In this document: positions 35,286 through 48,303 of the stretch, piece by piece
How the letters are laid out: every line of letters starts with the position of its first letter
Numbering within the stretch: the stretch's first letter is position 1
From: Stictocephala bisonia
Taxonomy: Eukaryota > Arthropoda > Insecta > Hemiptera > Membracidae
Direction of reading: 5' to 3'
Length of the DNA stretch: 64,000 nt
NCBI GenBank assembly: GCA_035578905.1
Contig: JAQJVL010000003.1
Span: forward strand, 8,454,509 to 8,518,508
Program-made: the position numbers and the translations under genes
Notes under the pieces: generated by a model
Databases searched by the model: none
Told to the model about the DNA's origin: nothing
The model's input: only the letters and a program-made list of their open reading frames with translations

Positions 35286-35716
35286 TTTATTTAACACTAC
35301 TATGGAGACATGATTTCAATTAGCCTTAATAGAGACCTCATTTTTTATATGATACTTTTACAATTATTTAAAGACTTAAAATGGAGGAAAAATTTTTAAA
35401 AATAACATTTTAAATATTTTATGAACAAATTTGTTTATTTATAGTATAGCGTAAAGTGAATTTTAGAACATTACAAAACAAATTTTACACAAAGGTACAA
35501 ATTTTTTGTGTTGTATCTTTGAAATATTATTCTATTTTCTGACTAACATATTCTTCTACTACCCTAACAGTTCTTTTTCTAAATTTCAGACAAAGAAATG
35601 CAAACAATTAATAATATTAATTTTTATTGATTAAAAAGGTAAAAATTATTTGAAAAGAAATGCAAACTAAATTTAGGGGAAAGATATGATCCTTTTACCA
35701 CTATCTACTTGTCCTT

Positions 35717-38162
35717 TTACAATTTACTGTCTCTTTGAGAAGCACATTGTATACACACTTATCTGCTTCACTCCAAGCAGATGGGTTTTCAGCAGTCTAT
35801 GCACATATAAGCTGTTTTTCTCTTCTTTGTTGATGGGCATGTGGCACAGGTATTTCGTTTTTACATTTTATCCACTGGTGCTTCTGATTGTAGTTTAAGG
35901 GCTGGTGGCCGATTGCCTGGATTACACTGATTTTTCGGTTTCTGTAGTTGATTGCTTTCTTCAACAGCTTTTTCAATCAGGACTCGAAGCTCTCTTGGTA
36001 GAAAGTAGCTTGCTAATCTTGCTTGAAGATAAGGTGTAATAAGCTCATAGCCTAACTCCTTTATAAACTGGAAACAGCTCATGTCTGGATTACTTTTGAA
36101 GCACAAGTAAATAATTTAAAAGTTTACTGTTCCGATATTCAAGAGCCTGTAGAAGATATCCATTGGCTCAGTTTTCAAACTCAGACATTCTGCTTACAGC
36201 ATACTTTGGCTGCTTTTATCCCCACATGTCGTATGGTATAGCAATCTGGGGTGGGCAGTCTGGGCAGAGCGATAAGATTTTCCGATTGCAAAAAAAAAGC
36301 TTTAAGACTTATATTTGGCATGAATAGGACTCAGTCATGCAGAGGAGTCTTTACAAGAAACAAAATGTTAACTTTTTACAGCTTGTACATACTGGAATGT
36401 CTTTCGTTACTCAAGAAAAATATGCACCTCCTGAAATTACGTTCCACTGCCGATTACAATCTCCGCTACCCTGGCTTATTAAGTGTCCCTAAACACAATA
36501 CCACATTTTTCGAAAAACAGACTTTATACTCCGCCATTAAATTATTTAATAAACTTCCAACCGCTTTACAATCAGAGACAGACGTTAGGAAATTTAGGAA
36601 TAAAGTAAAATCATTTTTGGTTTATTGGCCAACGTCTGGTTCTACGATTTGAGGACAATATTACATGTTTCATATCCAGGAGGTCGAATTCGCACTTATT
36701 CGCAGGAGGAAGTAGTATGAAATTATTTCTGGTTTCCTTTTTACTTCATTGATTTTCACTGTATGATGCATGATCGAAATTAGAAGTACAGCACGATTCT
36801 TCTGGGGTACGTAGCTCAACAGGGTCATTTTCACATCTGGTCTGAATCCATAGAGTGATGAATCAACAGGCCTCCTTGAATTCTGCAAGAATTCTTCTGG
36901 TATACATTTCTTATCCCCCTTCTAAGCGTTCAAACAAATGTTAGTTTTCTTTTGGTGAGCTCATCAACAAGCTCAATGAACGAAAACCAATTGTCTGCAG
37001 TAATGTTTCTGTTAGAACCATGAATTGGTTTACTTGGACGTAGAACACACTGTATGGGAGTACTCAGCTTCTTTTCATCTTCTGTAAGTCCTATGTCATC
37101 GCTGCCTTTTCCTGAATATATGTATGCATTCAGGAAGTATTTGCGTCTGTCAAACATAGCACTTTTACACCGTATTTTTTAGGTTTTCTTTGTTATGTAG
37201 ACTCTGAACGGGCATCTACCTCTAAAAGATACTAGCATTTCATCCACTGTTACTTCTGATGATACATAGTAACTACTTTGGCCGTTTGCTATGAACCTTG
37301 TAAATAATTCTGCAATCAGAGCAGTTTTATCAGTCAATCTTCTCTTTGCTCTAGTTTCTGCATTTTCAAATCTCAGAGCGGCAGTAAGAACCAAATATCA
37401 CTTTTCTTGCATTTTTGCAGAAAAAATAGGTCGGCCACATGAGTCTTAAGAAAAAAGAGATATTATTGGTTTGTCATTGGACTTCATTATAGACAATACT
37501 AATAAACCAATTAAAGCATTAATTTCTGCCTTATCAGTGTCTTTGTAGCTGTATTTGTTTGTGTTGTCTTCTCGTAATTTGTAATTTGTGTTGTACTCGT
37601 AATTTTAATTTTTTATTGGTGTTTTCACAATGACATCCAACATTGTATCGTCGAACAATAAATTCCAAATTTCTCTTTTTGAAGGTTTATCACCCAAAGC
37701 TCTGGCAGCACCTCTTATTTCGGGCAAGCCAGTTCTCACTATATTTCCTGCTGGCGTTCTTACTTGAACAGGATTTGAACTCCAGGCGTTAGGAGGACCA
37801 GCTTTTGTTTTCTTACCTCTTTCAAAGAAAACTCAGGAACGTCCTCTTGAATGATGTTGTGTGGGCTGTTAACAACTACTGACTCTTGATTCAGGAGGTA
37901 ATTTTCATCATCAGAATCATCAGACGGAAAGTCTTGAACAACAACAGTTTGTGATGACTCATTCACTGGTGGATCCACATTGAAAATAACATCATCGTCT
38001 TGTGATTCGTCAAAGTCTTCTTGCATAGGTCGTGTAAGTAGTCGGCTTCTTCATTGTTGTCAGATGATCCAGCGTCACTGTTGTAACCCAACAATCTCCG
38101 AATAAGGTAACTAAAATCTGGATCATTTGTATTCCTGGCCTACTACCACTAGGTCGATCCAT
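35717..38162 (-). pseudogene. piggyBac-family (PGBD4-like) transposase, disrupted by an insertion
   Basis: The start is the ATG at 38162 and the stop is at 35717. Recognisable order: acidic N-terminus (DESQDDDVIFN, DFPSDDSDDENY); ETRAKRRLTDKTA; VTVDEMLVSFRGRCPFRVYI near 37243 (first catalytic Asp region); SGKGSDDIGLTEDEKKLS; NRNITADNWFSFIELVDEL near 36994 (second Asp); SSLYGFRPD; FDLLD then SNRRTRRWP (third region); NPDMSCFQFIKELGYEL; and a C-terminal cysteine-rich domain (CATCPSTKKRKTAYMCIDC). Several frameshifts and stops occur, and a 456-bp non-LTR piece (36168-36623) splits the RWP-MDIFY junction. It is inactive. TTAA ends were not found. Confidence 0.88.
36168..36623 (+). mobile_element. 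Non-LTR retrotransposon fragment inserted in the piggyBac gene
   Basis: The fragment is about 95% identical by eye to 32530-32986 of the neighbouring non-LTR copy. The hexamer attggc lies on both sides (36162-36167 and 36624-36629), and excising one copy restores the piggyBac reading through RRTRRWP-MDIFYR. Unlike normal target-primed insertions it lacks the element's 3' end as well as its 5' end. Confidence 0.88.
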
Positions 38163-38239
38163 TTTATAACTACCTAATAGATAATATTCACTCAAAAAAT
38201 AATTACAATTTACTATTTACAATAACATTTACAACACTA

Positions 38240-39010
38240 TTTACAAAAACTACTTTACACATAAATAGAGACCACATATGTGTGGTCTGTAGGGAGCAAG
38301 TGTTCGGCGAAGGTGGATTTCATTGTAGTTGTGTTGTAGCTTCGAGAGCTTGTATGTGTTCTTGAAAGCGTGTTTTGAATGGTCTTCCAGTTTGTCCAAT
38401 GTAGAATTTATCACAGTCTGTACAATTAATTTTGTAAATACCTGATTTGTTGTAAATGTTGTCATTATTGTGTTGTTGCGTGTTGAGAAACTTTGTAATT
38501 TGTAATTTGAAAGGTTTTTCAAAGAGCTTTGTTTAGGCTTGTGTTATATGGTACGTTTATAAATTTGATCTTCTTTGGGTCTTGATTTGTTGAGGTTTTA
38601 TTTCTTTTCTTCTTTTTGTTTCTTATTAGTTTGTCAATCATGTTTGGTTTGTATCCGTTATTTATTGTCAGATATTTAATTATAATTTTTTTCTTCATTG
38701 AAGTGTTTCTTGTTCAATGGTATGTTTATTAGATGATTTATCATAGAATGGAAAGCTGATCATTTGTATTGCAAGGGATGATTAGATTATAAGGTCGGTT
38801 TGTGTAGGTTTTCTGTAGATTTTGAATGAATGTTTATTGTTGGTTTTCGTAATTGATAGATCTAAATAATTGATTTCATCAGTTTTGGTTTTCTTTAATG
38901 AATTGTATTTTGGGGAAATAGAATTCATGATAAAAAAATCATTACTTTCTTCCAAGTTTCCATCAAATTAACAAATAATGTCATCAATATATATATATAT
39001 ATATATGGTT
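38240..39010 (-). pseudogene. Penelope-like element copy 3: RT palm to GIY-YIG
   Basis: The minus-strand frames give IYIDDIIC at about 38973-38994 (YxDD catalytic motif), NYLDLSITKTNNKHSFKIYR and KPTQTDL (thumb), then the nuclease SGIYKINCTDCDKFYIGQTG, RPFKTRFQEHIQAL. The GIY and YIG halves are contiguous here, unlike copy 2. In-frame stops (for example directly after DDIIC) make it inactive. An (AT)n run abuts the palm motif at 38988-39006. Confidence 0.85.
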
Positions 39011-39050
39011 GTTTATAAGGTAGCATAAAATATTTATACTGTATATATAA

Positions 39051-39730
39051 TACTAGCACAGTACCCATCCTTCGTACGGGGTTTACGTTGATTAATATTG
39101 TGCTTATTGTATTTAGCAATACAAAATATTTATCTACTGGCATCTGTATAGTTCAAAAGTGTGTTGTGATCACGGTACCCCTAGGAAAGAAGACGGTAGG
39201 TATCACACGCATCTTCTATGATGTCACATGGTCGAAATGGCAACAACAAACCAAAAATACTTTACTAATTCCCGTTGTTTACAATTACGGCTGATAAGTG
39301 GTAAATAACTTGCCTACTGTTTATCTGAATGCTTCCAAGCAGTTGGTAGATTTAGTTACTAATATTTCATCGAATAATCAAACCAGGTGATTTTGCTCAT
39401 GTGACGTCATAGTTCTAGTTACTGTGGTTAGGTTTGGTCCGGTATTTACTTCAGAACTATGTAAGTTGTTTATTTATTCCAACAGCCGATTAATGAAACT
39501 ATTATACACATTTAACTGTCAAATTGGTATTGCCATAGGGGTTGCATCAATACTTTTTAGAATGCCTGGGCTGGTTTCTTGAAAGAGTTTCAAAATAAAG
39601 ATAGGCCTATGTGTTAACCAGAGATCCGAAGAATGTCCATGCTAAATTTCAGATGAATGGGTTCAGTAGTTTTTGTGCGATTGAGTAAAACACACACATA
39701 CACGCACGCACGCACATACACACACAAAAA
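39051..39730 (+). mobile_element. RTE/SINE-like retroelement with CA-rich tail
   Basis: It begins tactagcacagtacccatcc followed by ttcgtacgggg and ends ttcagtagtttttgtgcgat, tgagtaaa, then (CA)n. This head and tail pattern is typical of short insect retroelements that borrow an RTE 3' end. The inner part 39171-39428 recurs at 42391-42665. Confidence 0.55.
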
Positions 39731-41110
39731 ATTTTTTTAATAAACACTTTGTCACTTCTTCTTCTGTCTTTTAACTGTATTTAATTTCAAATTAGAATTG
39801 CTTCAGTGTATTGCTGGGACCGTGGTGCATAATATTTGAAAGAGGACTGTTTTAGTTAGGCATATTTATTTGATTTGCCTTCTTTTGATATGTAAGTGAA
39901 TTAAGGTTTAGGATGTACAGATTTGTCTGTCTACCATTTTACATCATGTATTATAATTTTTAGTAAGAACCATAGAATAATAAAGTGGGTGTATGAATTT
40001 TTTATTCATAGTTTTATTTTGTTTTTAAAACATTCTTTGAATACTGCTGTGTGTGTATGGATGGTCAGGTGGGTCAATACCGCTTTGTGTGTATGTATGG
40101 GCAGGTGAGTCAACATGTGTCAATACCAAATGGTGGGTCAATACTGCTGAAATATATTTGATGCAGACCTTGGTTTAAATCAATGAATGTACATCATGGC
40201 AAGGCTCCATTATGGTACGATAGACAAAAGAAAGTTATTCTTTTGTAAGTTACTCCAATCTGGAGGAAGCTACACATGGTTAACAGAAATCAGTCACCAT
40301 TAAAAAAGAAGCGAATTAAGCTTTAGGCTGTACAGATTTGTCTTGTTCATCATTATATTCTTTGTATTACAATCTGTAGGAAGAATCATAGAATGATGAA
40401 GTTGGTGTAAGTATTGTTTTAGTCACAGTTTTGTTTTATTTTGAAAACATTCTTTTGTTTTGTATTAAATGGGCTGCATTTTTAATTTTTTTTGGCTATT
40501 ACTCTTGTTTGATGAATTCTAGCAATGTAATAATTAAAAACATAACCTGACAATTTTTTGTGCTGTTTTACTCTACTTATGATTTTAAAGGTAGCTGTTT
40601 TGAGGCTGTTAAGAGAATGAATTTTTGTTCTGATAAAAATTGCTAACCGAACTATTTATTTGTACTTTATTTTTTTCTAAAAACTTAAACTAAACAAATT
40701 TAAAATGTCATTGAATGAATATAAATACTAGGTCAACAAACGAGGGTGTCCTTTATCAATCCTACTTTTGGTCACTAAGCAAATCTGAAATGTACAAGTC
40801 AAAATATCGTTGATTTTATTGTTAAGCTTATGAGAGTGAAGAACAGTACTTAAGATAATTGAAAGTATTTAAATATTTGTATTTCTGAAAGTACATTGCT
40901 ATATATGTGTTAACATTATTGCTACATTAATTCTCATCGTAGTTAGTTAAGAAACTAAATTGACTATTATGTATAGCACATGATTTGTATAGGTAACAAA
41001 AGTGCATGGAATTATCCAGCCAGTCCTTCTAGTTATGGTACGATATTTTTCCCTTTTCAGAGTATTAAACATACTGCATTCTGATGGGTTAGCTTGATAA
41101 TATAAAAATA
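39731..41110. other. Intergenic stretch upstream of the plus-strand gene
   Basis: This is AT-rich with two loosely related direct segments (about 39895-40045 and 40310-40460, sharing ttaggNtgtacagatttgtc). There is no coding region. Confidence 0.4.
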
Positions 41111-41223
41111 AAGATTTTCCTTATCGAAGTAGCGTGTTACGAAATTCAATTTTGTAATTTTGTTTTAGGCAACATTGTGACTATAGTGTGTCTGTATGGA
41201 ATTGTTAATAACGGAGAACCACA

Positions 41224-41307
41224 ATGTCACGTAAACGACCCAGAGATACTGATACTGAGGAAGCAGATTCATCTTTTACATTCATTAACCATCCAGAAAT
41301 GTCAATG
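41224..41307 (+). CDS. First coding exon of an unidentified protein gene
   Basis: An ATG in the context gaaccacaATG opens 28 codons (MSRKRPRDTDTEEADSSFTF then INHPEMSM), followed by a consensus donor GTAAGT in phase 0. Upstream, tttgttttag at 41160-41169 could be the acceptor of a 5' UTR exon. The peptide starts basic, then acidic, as in many nuclear proteins. I do not recognise it. The exon is real on splice-site and composition grounds, and the function is unknown. Confidence 0.5.
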
Positions 41308-42390
41308 GTAAGTCTAATGTAATCTGTACATAATAATTACAAAATTTATAAATTCTCTGAGATTCATTAGTTTTAGGCTTTTTTTCCAATACTGTATATC
41401 ACTAATTACAAAAACTGTTAGTGTTGACTTATAATTTATTTAGATAAGTTTTGTAACTATAAAGTATTTGACGTTCAATTGTAGGCTTTGGTACTGTGCA
41501 GGGCTGATTTGTCTGGACTAGGTCAGTTGATTATAGGAGTCATCAGGCTGCAGAGAAACGTTGTAGAGAAAATTTAAGAAATCATATTACAACATAATGA
41601 GTAATAGGTTCTTAGGTGACTCACGAATATTAACTCTCTGCTTGTAAGGTTTGTTTTTAAGGTTTGAAAGTTAAAATATTCTTATAAGAAATAAAATAGG
41701 AATTATAAATCAAACTATTAGTTTTATGGAACTATTACTTTTACTGTCGGAGATGGCAGGAAACTAAAATTTTCAATTTTACTGTTTTGAAGTTTGAATT
41801 TTTATAAATTAATTGAAGTGAAAAGTGTGTAGGTCTATAACAATTTATGATAACTCATAATAAAATAAGCAAGAATGACAATTTTCTGTGTAATCCTTGA
41901 TGATGGTACTGGTAGTTCCAAAACATTCAGAGCTCTCTAATTTTAAGTGATGACTATATTTAAGGTATAGGCTACCTATATTTAATACCTGTTTATTTTT
42001 AATAACATTTTCCTAAAAACACTATTTTCCAGAGATGCTTAACTTGTTTTGAGAAATTTTTTAGTGAATCTGAAAAATAATGTAAAAAACCTTTTACTTT
42101 TTCTATGTTGAAATTTCAAAATTTAAGCTTTACGTTGAAAACTTTTAAGCTCTATTGTATTGAAACCTTAAGTACAAGAACAATAGCCAATAGTACTTTA
42201 TTCACATAATCATTGAAGAACAATGTTAGTGTAAACCGCAACAAAATATTCTGATTATAGCTGTGGCATGTGAAGCCCCCTCCTCACTTCTCGCCCAGCA
42301 ATGTTGCCAAATATAAATTTGTTGAAAATATTGATGATTTATATAAACATATGTTGCAGTAAACAAACACTATAATTTGTTATTATAAAC

Positions 42391-42665
42391 CACGGTACCT
42401 AGAAAAGAAGACAGTAGGTATCACGCACATCTCCAATGACGTCACTTTGGTGAAATTACAAAAATTAACACAAAAATACTGTTCTAATTCCCATAATTAC
42501 AATTCCTGCTGATAAATGGTAACTATTCAGCTGAATGCTTCTATGTAATTGATGGATTTAGTTACCAGTATTTAATAGAATAAACAAACCAGCTGATTTC
42601 GCTCATATGACGTTACAGTCTACTGCGCAGTCTCGTCGTGATACCTAAATAGTTACCGTGTTTGT
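42391..42665 (+). repeat. Second copy of the 39171-39428 repeat
   Basis: It shares cacggtacc, aagaagac-gtaggtatcac, ttctaattccc and gctcatNtgacgt in the same order as 39171-39428, with about 25% divergence. It is non-coding. Confidence 0.65.
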
Positions 42666-43899
42666 GTAATAATGCACGTGTTTTGGTAATATATATTTAG
42701 TGATATAATTACGGAAAAAAAAACAGCTGTTTCACTTGATAAACATTATTTAATAGTACTTTCTTCAGAATATAAAACATTTATATTATTATAATGCTAT
42801 AAAAGATTACAGGATTAACACATGCCATAGTTAATTTTACCACTACGTTCTAGAGGTCTTTAAATATTTTCATACAGTTGTTTTGTAAACAAAATGCCAA
42901 TTAAATTGACAGTATTGAACATATGCATACTTGTCATAGATGATACAGTGGTTTGGTGGTTCTCAGAAACTATATGGCAACACCGCCTAAAATCTCATCG
43001 GACTGTTTTGGTGTGGTTTACACTAATGTCACTAACCTAAATCAAGTTTTAAAAGTAAATGTAAGATTTTAGAACATAGATACAAAAATAAAAATTTTAA
43101 GTAAGTCAACATTGTACAAAACAGTAATAAAAGCATGTCACAGAGATATAAAATGATATAAACACATGAGAATGGATGTAGATATTAAGAGCTTAAAGTG
43201 GTTAAAACAGAAACAAATTATGGACTGTGTTTCGTAATGATAAAATGTAAGTCTGTGAGCAGGTAGTGTGTAGTGAGAGTATTTTGTGTTTAGTAACTAT
43301 GAATATTCCTTCTGATTCATTAATGTTGATCTCCTCTGTTTAGTTATGAAATTACTATTTTACGTAGGTGAAACTTGTTTAACTGAAAAACAAAAAAGTT
43401 CTTGCAGCTTAAGAATGTCAAGTCATGTAATATCCATGGATGAATTTAAACAAGTTTTGTATAAATTCTTGCATAAATTCATAATTGCAACATTATTGTA
43501 GAATAGGGCATTGTAACTATCCTCGTTCTTCCAGTAAAAAGCAATACATCATATGTATATATTAAAATTAATTTTAACAGGTAAAAAGCTGTCAGAACCA
43601 ATCTTTTCTATTCAATTATGGTTTCCCCTGCTCTTGTTCATTGGAATTTTGCGGTTTCTAAATCATAAAAACTACCTACCGTAATTTTTTGAAAATGTTC
43701 AGATGTTTTAATTTTTTTAGTGCCAGCATAGTTTGATCTTTATTGCTTACAGTCTTAAATTTTGTTCTGAAATTGGGTGAATAGTTATGTCGATGTTAAA
43801 GTCAATAATCCCCATTGAGCTTTATTATGAACTGATATGAGCACCTTATGCTTATAATAATAATAATAAAAAAAATGCATATGTGAACATTTAATATTA

Positions 43900-44424
43900 T
43901 AGTAGATTCTGTTAACCGACCACCTCCTCGAACTGGGGGCTTGACCAGAGAATGATTTTAATTGTTAAACTGAGGTAATTAATAACTGCTTATTAGTTAC
44001 AGTTTATCTAATGCTAAATTAATTTATGTGTAAGACAATCTAAAACTTACATAGACATTACAGTTTTCTAAGTTTTGAGTTCACTTAGTCATTCTTTAGT
44101 AATATGAAACTGTACGTTATACTCTAAGGCAAAAATAAACAAAGGAATATAATATTTAAGATCAACATGTCACGGAAACCCTGGACGGTCTAGTAAAAAT
44201 AATTATATTTCTTTATAAGAATGAATCATACAATAGTGAACACATTTTGACAAGTTGGTATGAACATTCTTAATTTTTAACTGCTGTCCTTTTCCAGCAA
44301 ATCACGACCGCTTAAAGTAATGCCAATCAAGAAATGGCCGGTTAAGAAGAAATTGCTATTTTGGAAAAAGAGACCGGTTAAAGCGATATGCTAGTTGAAA
44401 GGCCAGTTAAGTGAGTGCCCACTG
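43900..44424. mobile_element. Pogo-like MITE
   Basis: Ends tagtagattctgttaaccga and, reversed, cagtgggcactcacttaact are loosely related, flanked by TA (43898-43899, 44425-44426). The right half repeats ggccggttaa/gaccggttaa/ggccagttaa motifs. No ORF is present. Confidence 0.45.
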
Positions 44425-44984
44425 TAGTCATAAAATGAATGATAACGTCAGTAAAAAAATACTTTTGCTGCTGGGGAACATAACTGATAACGATTGTTGA
44501 TATTGACCTATCTAAAATATGTATAAAATTTACCTCTTAGCACGGGTATTATCATAATTTTGTATTTACATTGTGCAAAATTATAGTACTATCATTCAAA
44601 TTAATTTGCATGAGAAAATTTTAATATTATCATGAAACTATTATATCCATTTCTCTGCAATACAATAGCTCCTAACTTACAAAGCTGATCAGATTTGTTC
44701 ATAAATTTAGCCTGTCAAGGAAAGATAGATTCGTCCGAAAATTATGCCTCTTCTCAATCGTATATAAAGATTAAACACATCCCTTAACCAACAGCAAACA
44801 TTCATACAAATTTTAAAATTATTTAAACTGTTTTGTTTCTTTAATGATGGGTTGTATTCACATTTGGTATCTAATTTCAACTACACACTCGATAACTTAT
44901 CATGTAAGTTTACTGTCTCGCATGTACATAAGACAAGTATCATATTTGTCAGTCAGTCGAAAACCTGTTAAAATACTACTAGGT

Positions 44985-45205
44985 TCGAATTTACTAGCGC
45001 TGCAGCCCCAATACCCAACTGAGCAAGTGGTTGGTACGTCTCTTGTTGAATAAAGATGAACGTACGCCCATGTTGACTGCCGTGTGAAGTTTTTTAATAA
45101 AAGAAAATTAGAAAAAAGGATTCGAAGATAATCTATTGGTCACTAGTTCTCTGACTACCAGGCTATTAATGAATGGCACTTTTTAAGGATCAGTTGACTT
45201 TATCT
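44985..45205 (+). mobile_element. SINE fragment
   Basis: It contains aggttcgaattt (a B-box-like remnant), caactgagcaagtgg and gccgtgtgaagtttt, related to the SINE at 11965-12120, then a tail segment ccaggctattaatgaatggc resembling copies A and C. Confidence 0.45.
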
Positions 45206-45480
45206 AATACCAAAGATTACTTTTTCATCATCATTCATCATTTTCAATTGAAAACCATATTTGCAATCATAGCTTGACAATTAATGTTGTCATAATAAAT
45301 GCAAAAAAAATTAATTAAATAAATACTTGAAGAAGTTGATTCTCATAAAATAGGTTTTGCTTTATTTGTTTCCTCTGAAAAGACATTGAAGCAGATTTTT
45401 GCTTTAAAATGAAAAAAATGTTATAATTTTATAGTTGTTCAATTCATTATTCAGAGTTTATTCAAGCATTCTGGTTGCAG

Positions 45481-45519
45481 AAAGATGTACATCCCAATGA
45501 AGATTTATGTCCCATGAAG
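45481..45519 (+). CDS. Candidate second exon of the plus-strand gene
   Basis: After ctggttgcag, 39 bases encode KDVHPNEDLCPMK and end AAG|GTAAAT. The phase is 0 on both sides, matching the exon at 41224-41307. The small size makes this a weak call, and alternative acceptors lie at 45455 and 45480. Confidence 0.35.
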
Positions 45520-47279
45520 GTAAATGTCTGAAATCTAATAATCATTGTGAATTGGAATGTGTGTCTTTCTTACTGATTGCATTTTATTGTGAAACGTTTT
45601 AGAAAACTAAATTAATAATTCTTTTTTCCTCATTTAGCTTTCAACGTGTGTATATATGCAATAGAATAGGAATGTTTTCAAATAGTTTTATTTTTTACTG
45701 TCTATTTTTAGTGGCTTTTTTAACAGAGTTAACTCACAATACTTTGTTATGTGTACATTATGTTTGGGAGCTTTCAATATTTTAAGTTGAGTGATTGAAA
45801 TCTTGCAGACTAACATGTATTTTTTTTTATTTTAGTCAACTTATATTTTTCTAACAACTATAGTAAGAAATTAAAGACTAATAGTTAACATCAGACTGCC
45901 ACAACAAGGGTTGCCAGTTTTATATATTTTTGTGTATTTTATAATAAGTCTATAGAGACATATAACAGTTGTGGTTTAATATTAAAACCAATGAGTAAAA
46001 CTGAATAATTTTAAATATCCTAAATAGGCTAACTAAAAAGAGCAAATTCAAAATCTATTCAAATGATAGTGGTTTTCTCTCTGTATTTCTCATCTGTATA
46101 ATGTTTGAGTTAGCCAGTCTTCTTTCATCTTTTTAGGTTGCCACTAATTTGATTAATAAAGTAATTAAAAATAAAAAAAATATGAAACTTAGACGGTTTG
46201 TTCTGTTCGTTCTTAAATTTTTATACTTAATACTTTAGTTGAATAAGTGTAACAATATATATCAGATGAACTTTGTATATGTGATAAAAATCTCTCAAAC
46301 GTTTAACTTAAAAAAACGTAAATCCCAGATTACAGCTTGGGTTATCATACAAGACTGAAGACAAATACTTCAAGCATTTAAAAACTCGTTTTTTAAAAAA
46401 CCAAAGTCAAAATTTTACTTTGAAACTTGCATGGAGATGTGAAAAATTTACTTTTGTATAATGTATCATTAAAGTAGAAAAACTCTCCTGCAATTCCATG
46501 TCACTTTTGATAAAACACATTATACATAAACTGCGTTTTACAATACTTATATTCGCAGAATTTTAGAAAAAATACCGCTGGCCCCTTTTCCAGTAATGTG
46601 ATCAGAGTTCTAAAAAATTAAACAATAAAGAAAAAAAATTAATTGATTTGAGTCTTTCCCTGCATAACTAACACTTAACACTATTGTTTTCCGCAGCAAG
46701 TTGTAAATAGATTTTGAATATAGATGTACATAAATGTGAAATAATAACTGACTGTATAACTGGTATAATAAAATTTATTTAAAATCAAAAGAAACATTGT
46801 ACACTGATTAAATTATTAAACTACTGTTTAAAAAAATAAACATCAGATAATGGTAAAAGCCATATTTTTAATTTATTAGAGAAAAAATATTAACATTTTG
46901 ACAATCCTTAATGTCACTAGGAAGTTTGTTAAAAATTTTAGGTCCACTATAAGTTTGTGAAAATACTTTTTGTGAACAGACTTGCTAACTAGAAGTAAAT
47001 TAGACACTCTTTGATTGTTACTTCTTCTCAAATGGAATACATTCACTGACTATATTACTACTTCTGACATGAAGGACATTCTTAGCATATTAAATAATAA
47101 TTAAAATAATAAGTATATTATTAGTTCAAAAAGATGAATATGTGCTAGCGATATAGGCTAGGTAATGAAAACTACACTGATGTTTACATTTGGTAAGATA
47201 ATAATCACAATGGGGTGATAGACTGATTTGACATGGCAATTAAATTATTATAATGCGTATGAGTAATCGGGTCTGAGCA

Positions 47280-47476
47280 GCTGTGATTGGCTGCTTCAGT
47301 CATACCACTGCCACTTAGTAACTATAAATAGCTCTCAGAGGTCAATCAGTGATGATGAGGCACACGACACTGTTGCATCAGTAGACTCCCCACTCTGTCA
47401 TGTGGGTCCACCTTCATTAACTCACTGTTTTATAGATTTAGAATGGTTATATTATGACAAAAAAAAAAAAAAAAAA
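47280..47476 (+). promoter_or_regulatory. TATA/Inr promoter-like module followed by a poly-A run
   Basis: A CCAAT-like gattggctg (47285), TATAAATA (47323-47330) and the arthropod-type initiator TCAGT (47346-47350) are spaced 25 bp apart, as in a core promoter. About 110 bp downstream is an A17 run (47460-47476). No ORF follows. It may be a dead retroposed transcript or an LTR-like unit. Confidence 0.4.
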
Positions 47477-47820
47477 CGAAAATAGTACATATAATATGGA
47501 ATAGTTGTATAAAAATTGTTCTTCCAATTGATTGTTGCTGTCAAACATTTGATTTATTTTTTATCAAGTCAGGTTATCCATCACAGAGTCGAGATAAATC
47601 AGTGATGATACTGGGGTGGACATAGCTGTGTGTCTGTTTACTGAAAATTCAAGTATTTTGTTTCGCAGCAAGTAACAAAAAACTACTGACATTTCATCTT
47701 ATATTCGTTCTAAATAAAATTATAAAATTTATAGGTAAACAAAAATCTTTTGAAAAAAAAATTTATTTCTCTCGAAAAAGCAGGCCACACTCAAAGCAAA
47801 GACTGATATATTTTATTTAT

Positions 47821-48072
47821 TTATTCGTAAGACGCCGATCGTCAAGATATGGATTTCGAATGAGTGTGATCAGTGTAGATGAGCGAATGTAGTCATTGTT
47901 ACAAACTAAGGCCGACTATTCCTTAGAAAGTTTCATTAATTAATAGCCCAATGACAAATGAACAGCCGGTGATTATCAGCTGATCCTTCTCAAAATGTAT
48001 TGACTCTGATTGGGATCGAACTGAGAACCTTTAGCACATGAAGCTGGGATTGAACCAACTACGCTACAATTA
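47821..48072 (-). mobile_element. tRNA-derived SINE, copy B
   Basis: On the minus strand the head has A box tagcgtagttgg (48055-48066) and B box agttcgatccc (48012-48022). The body and 3' end (gatcggcgtcttacgaataa) match copies A, C and D. This is the clearest complete SINE in the window. Confidence 0.75.
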
Positions 48073-48303
48073 TCTATATATTTAGATAACCACAGACTGC
48101 AAAACAAGGTGAAAAAGTAATATTTTAGGGTTTATAATTTATGAGCCTTTAATATAAAATAAACATGTTGCTATAAAAAACACAATCTTTCCAACTCAAG
48201 AAAATGTTCATAGATTAAAAAAACAAAAGTAAAAGATAGTATAGTAAGTTTATTTTTGTATTTCTATCAAGAGTTTTTTATCATAAAAAACAATAAGTTA
48301 TAA

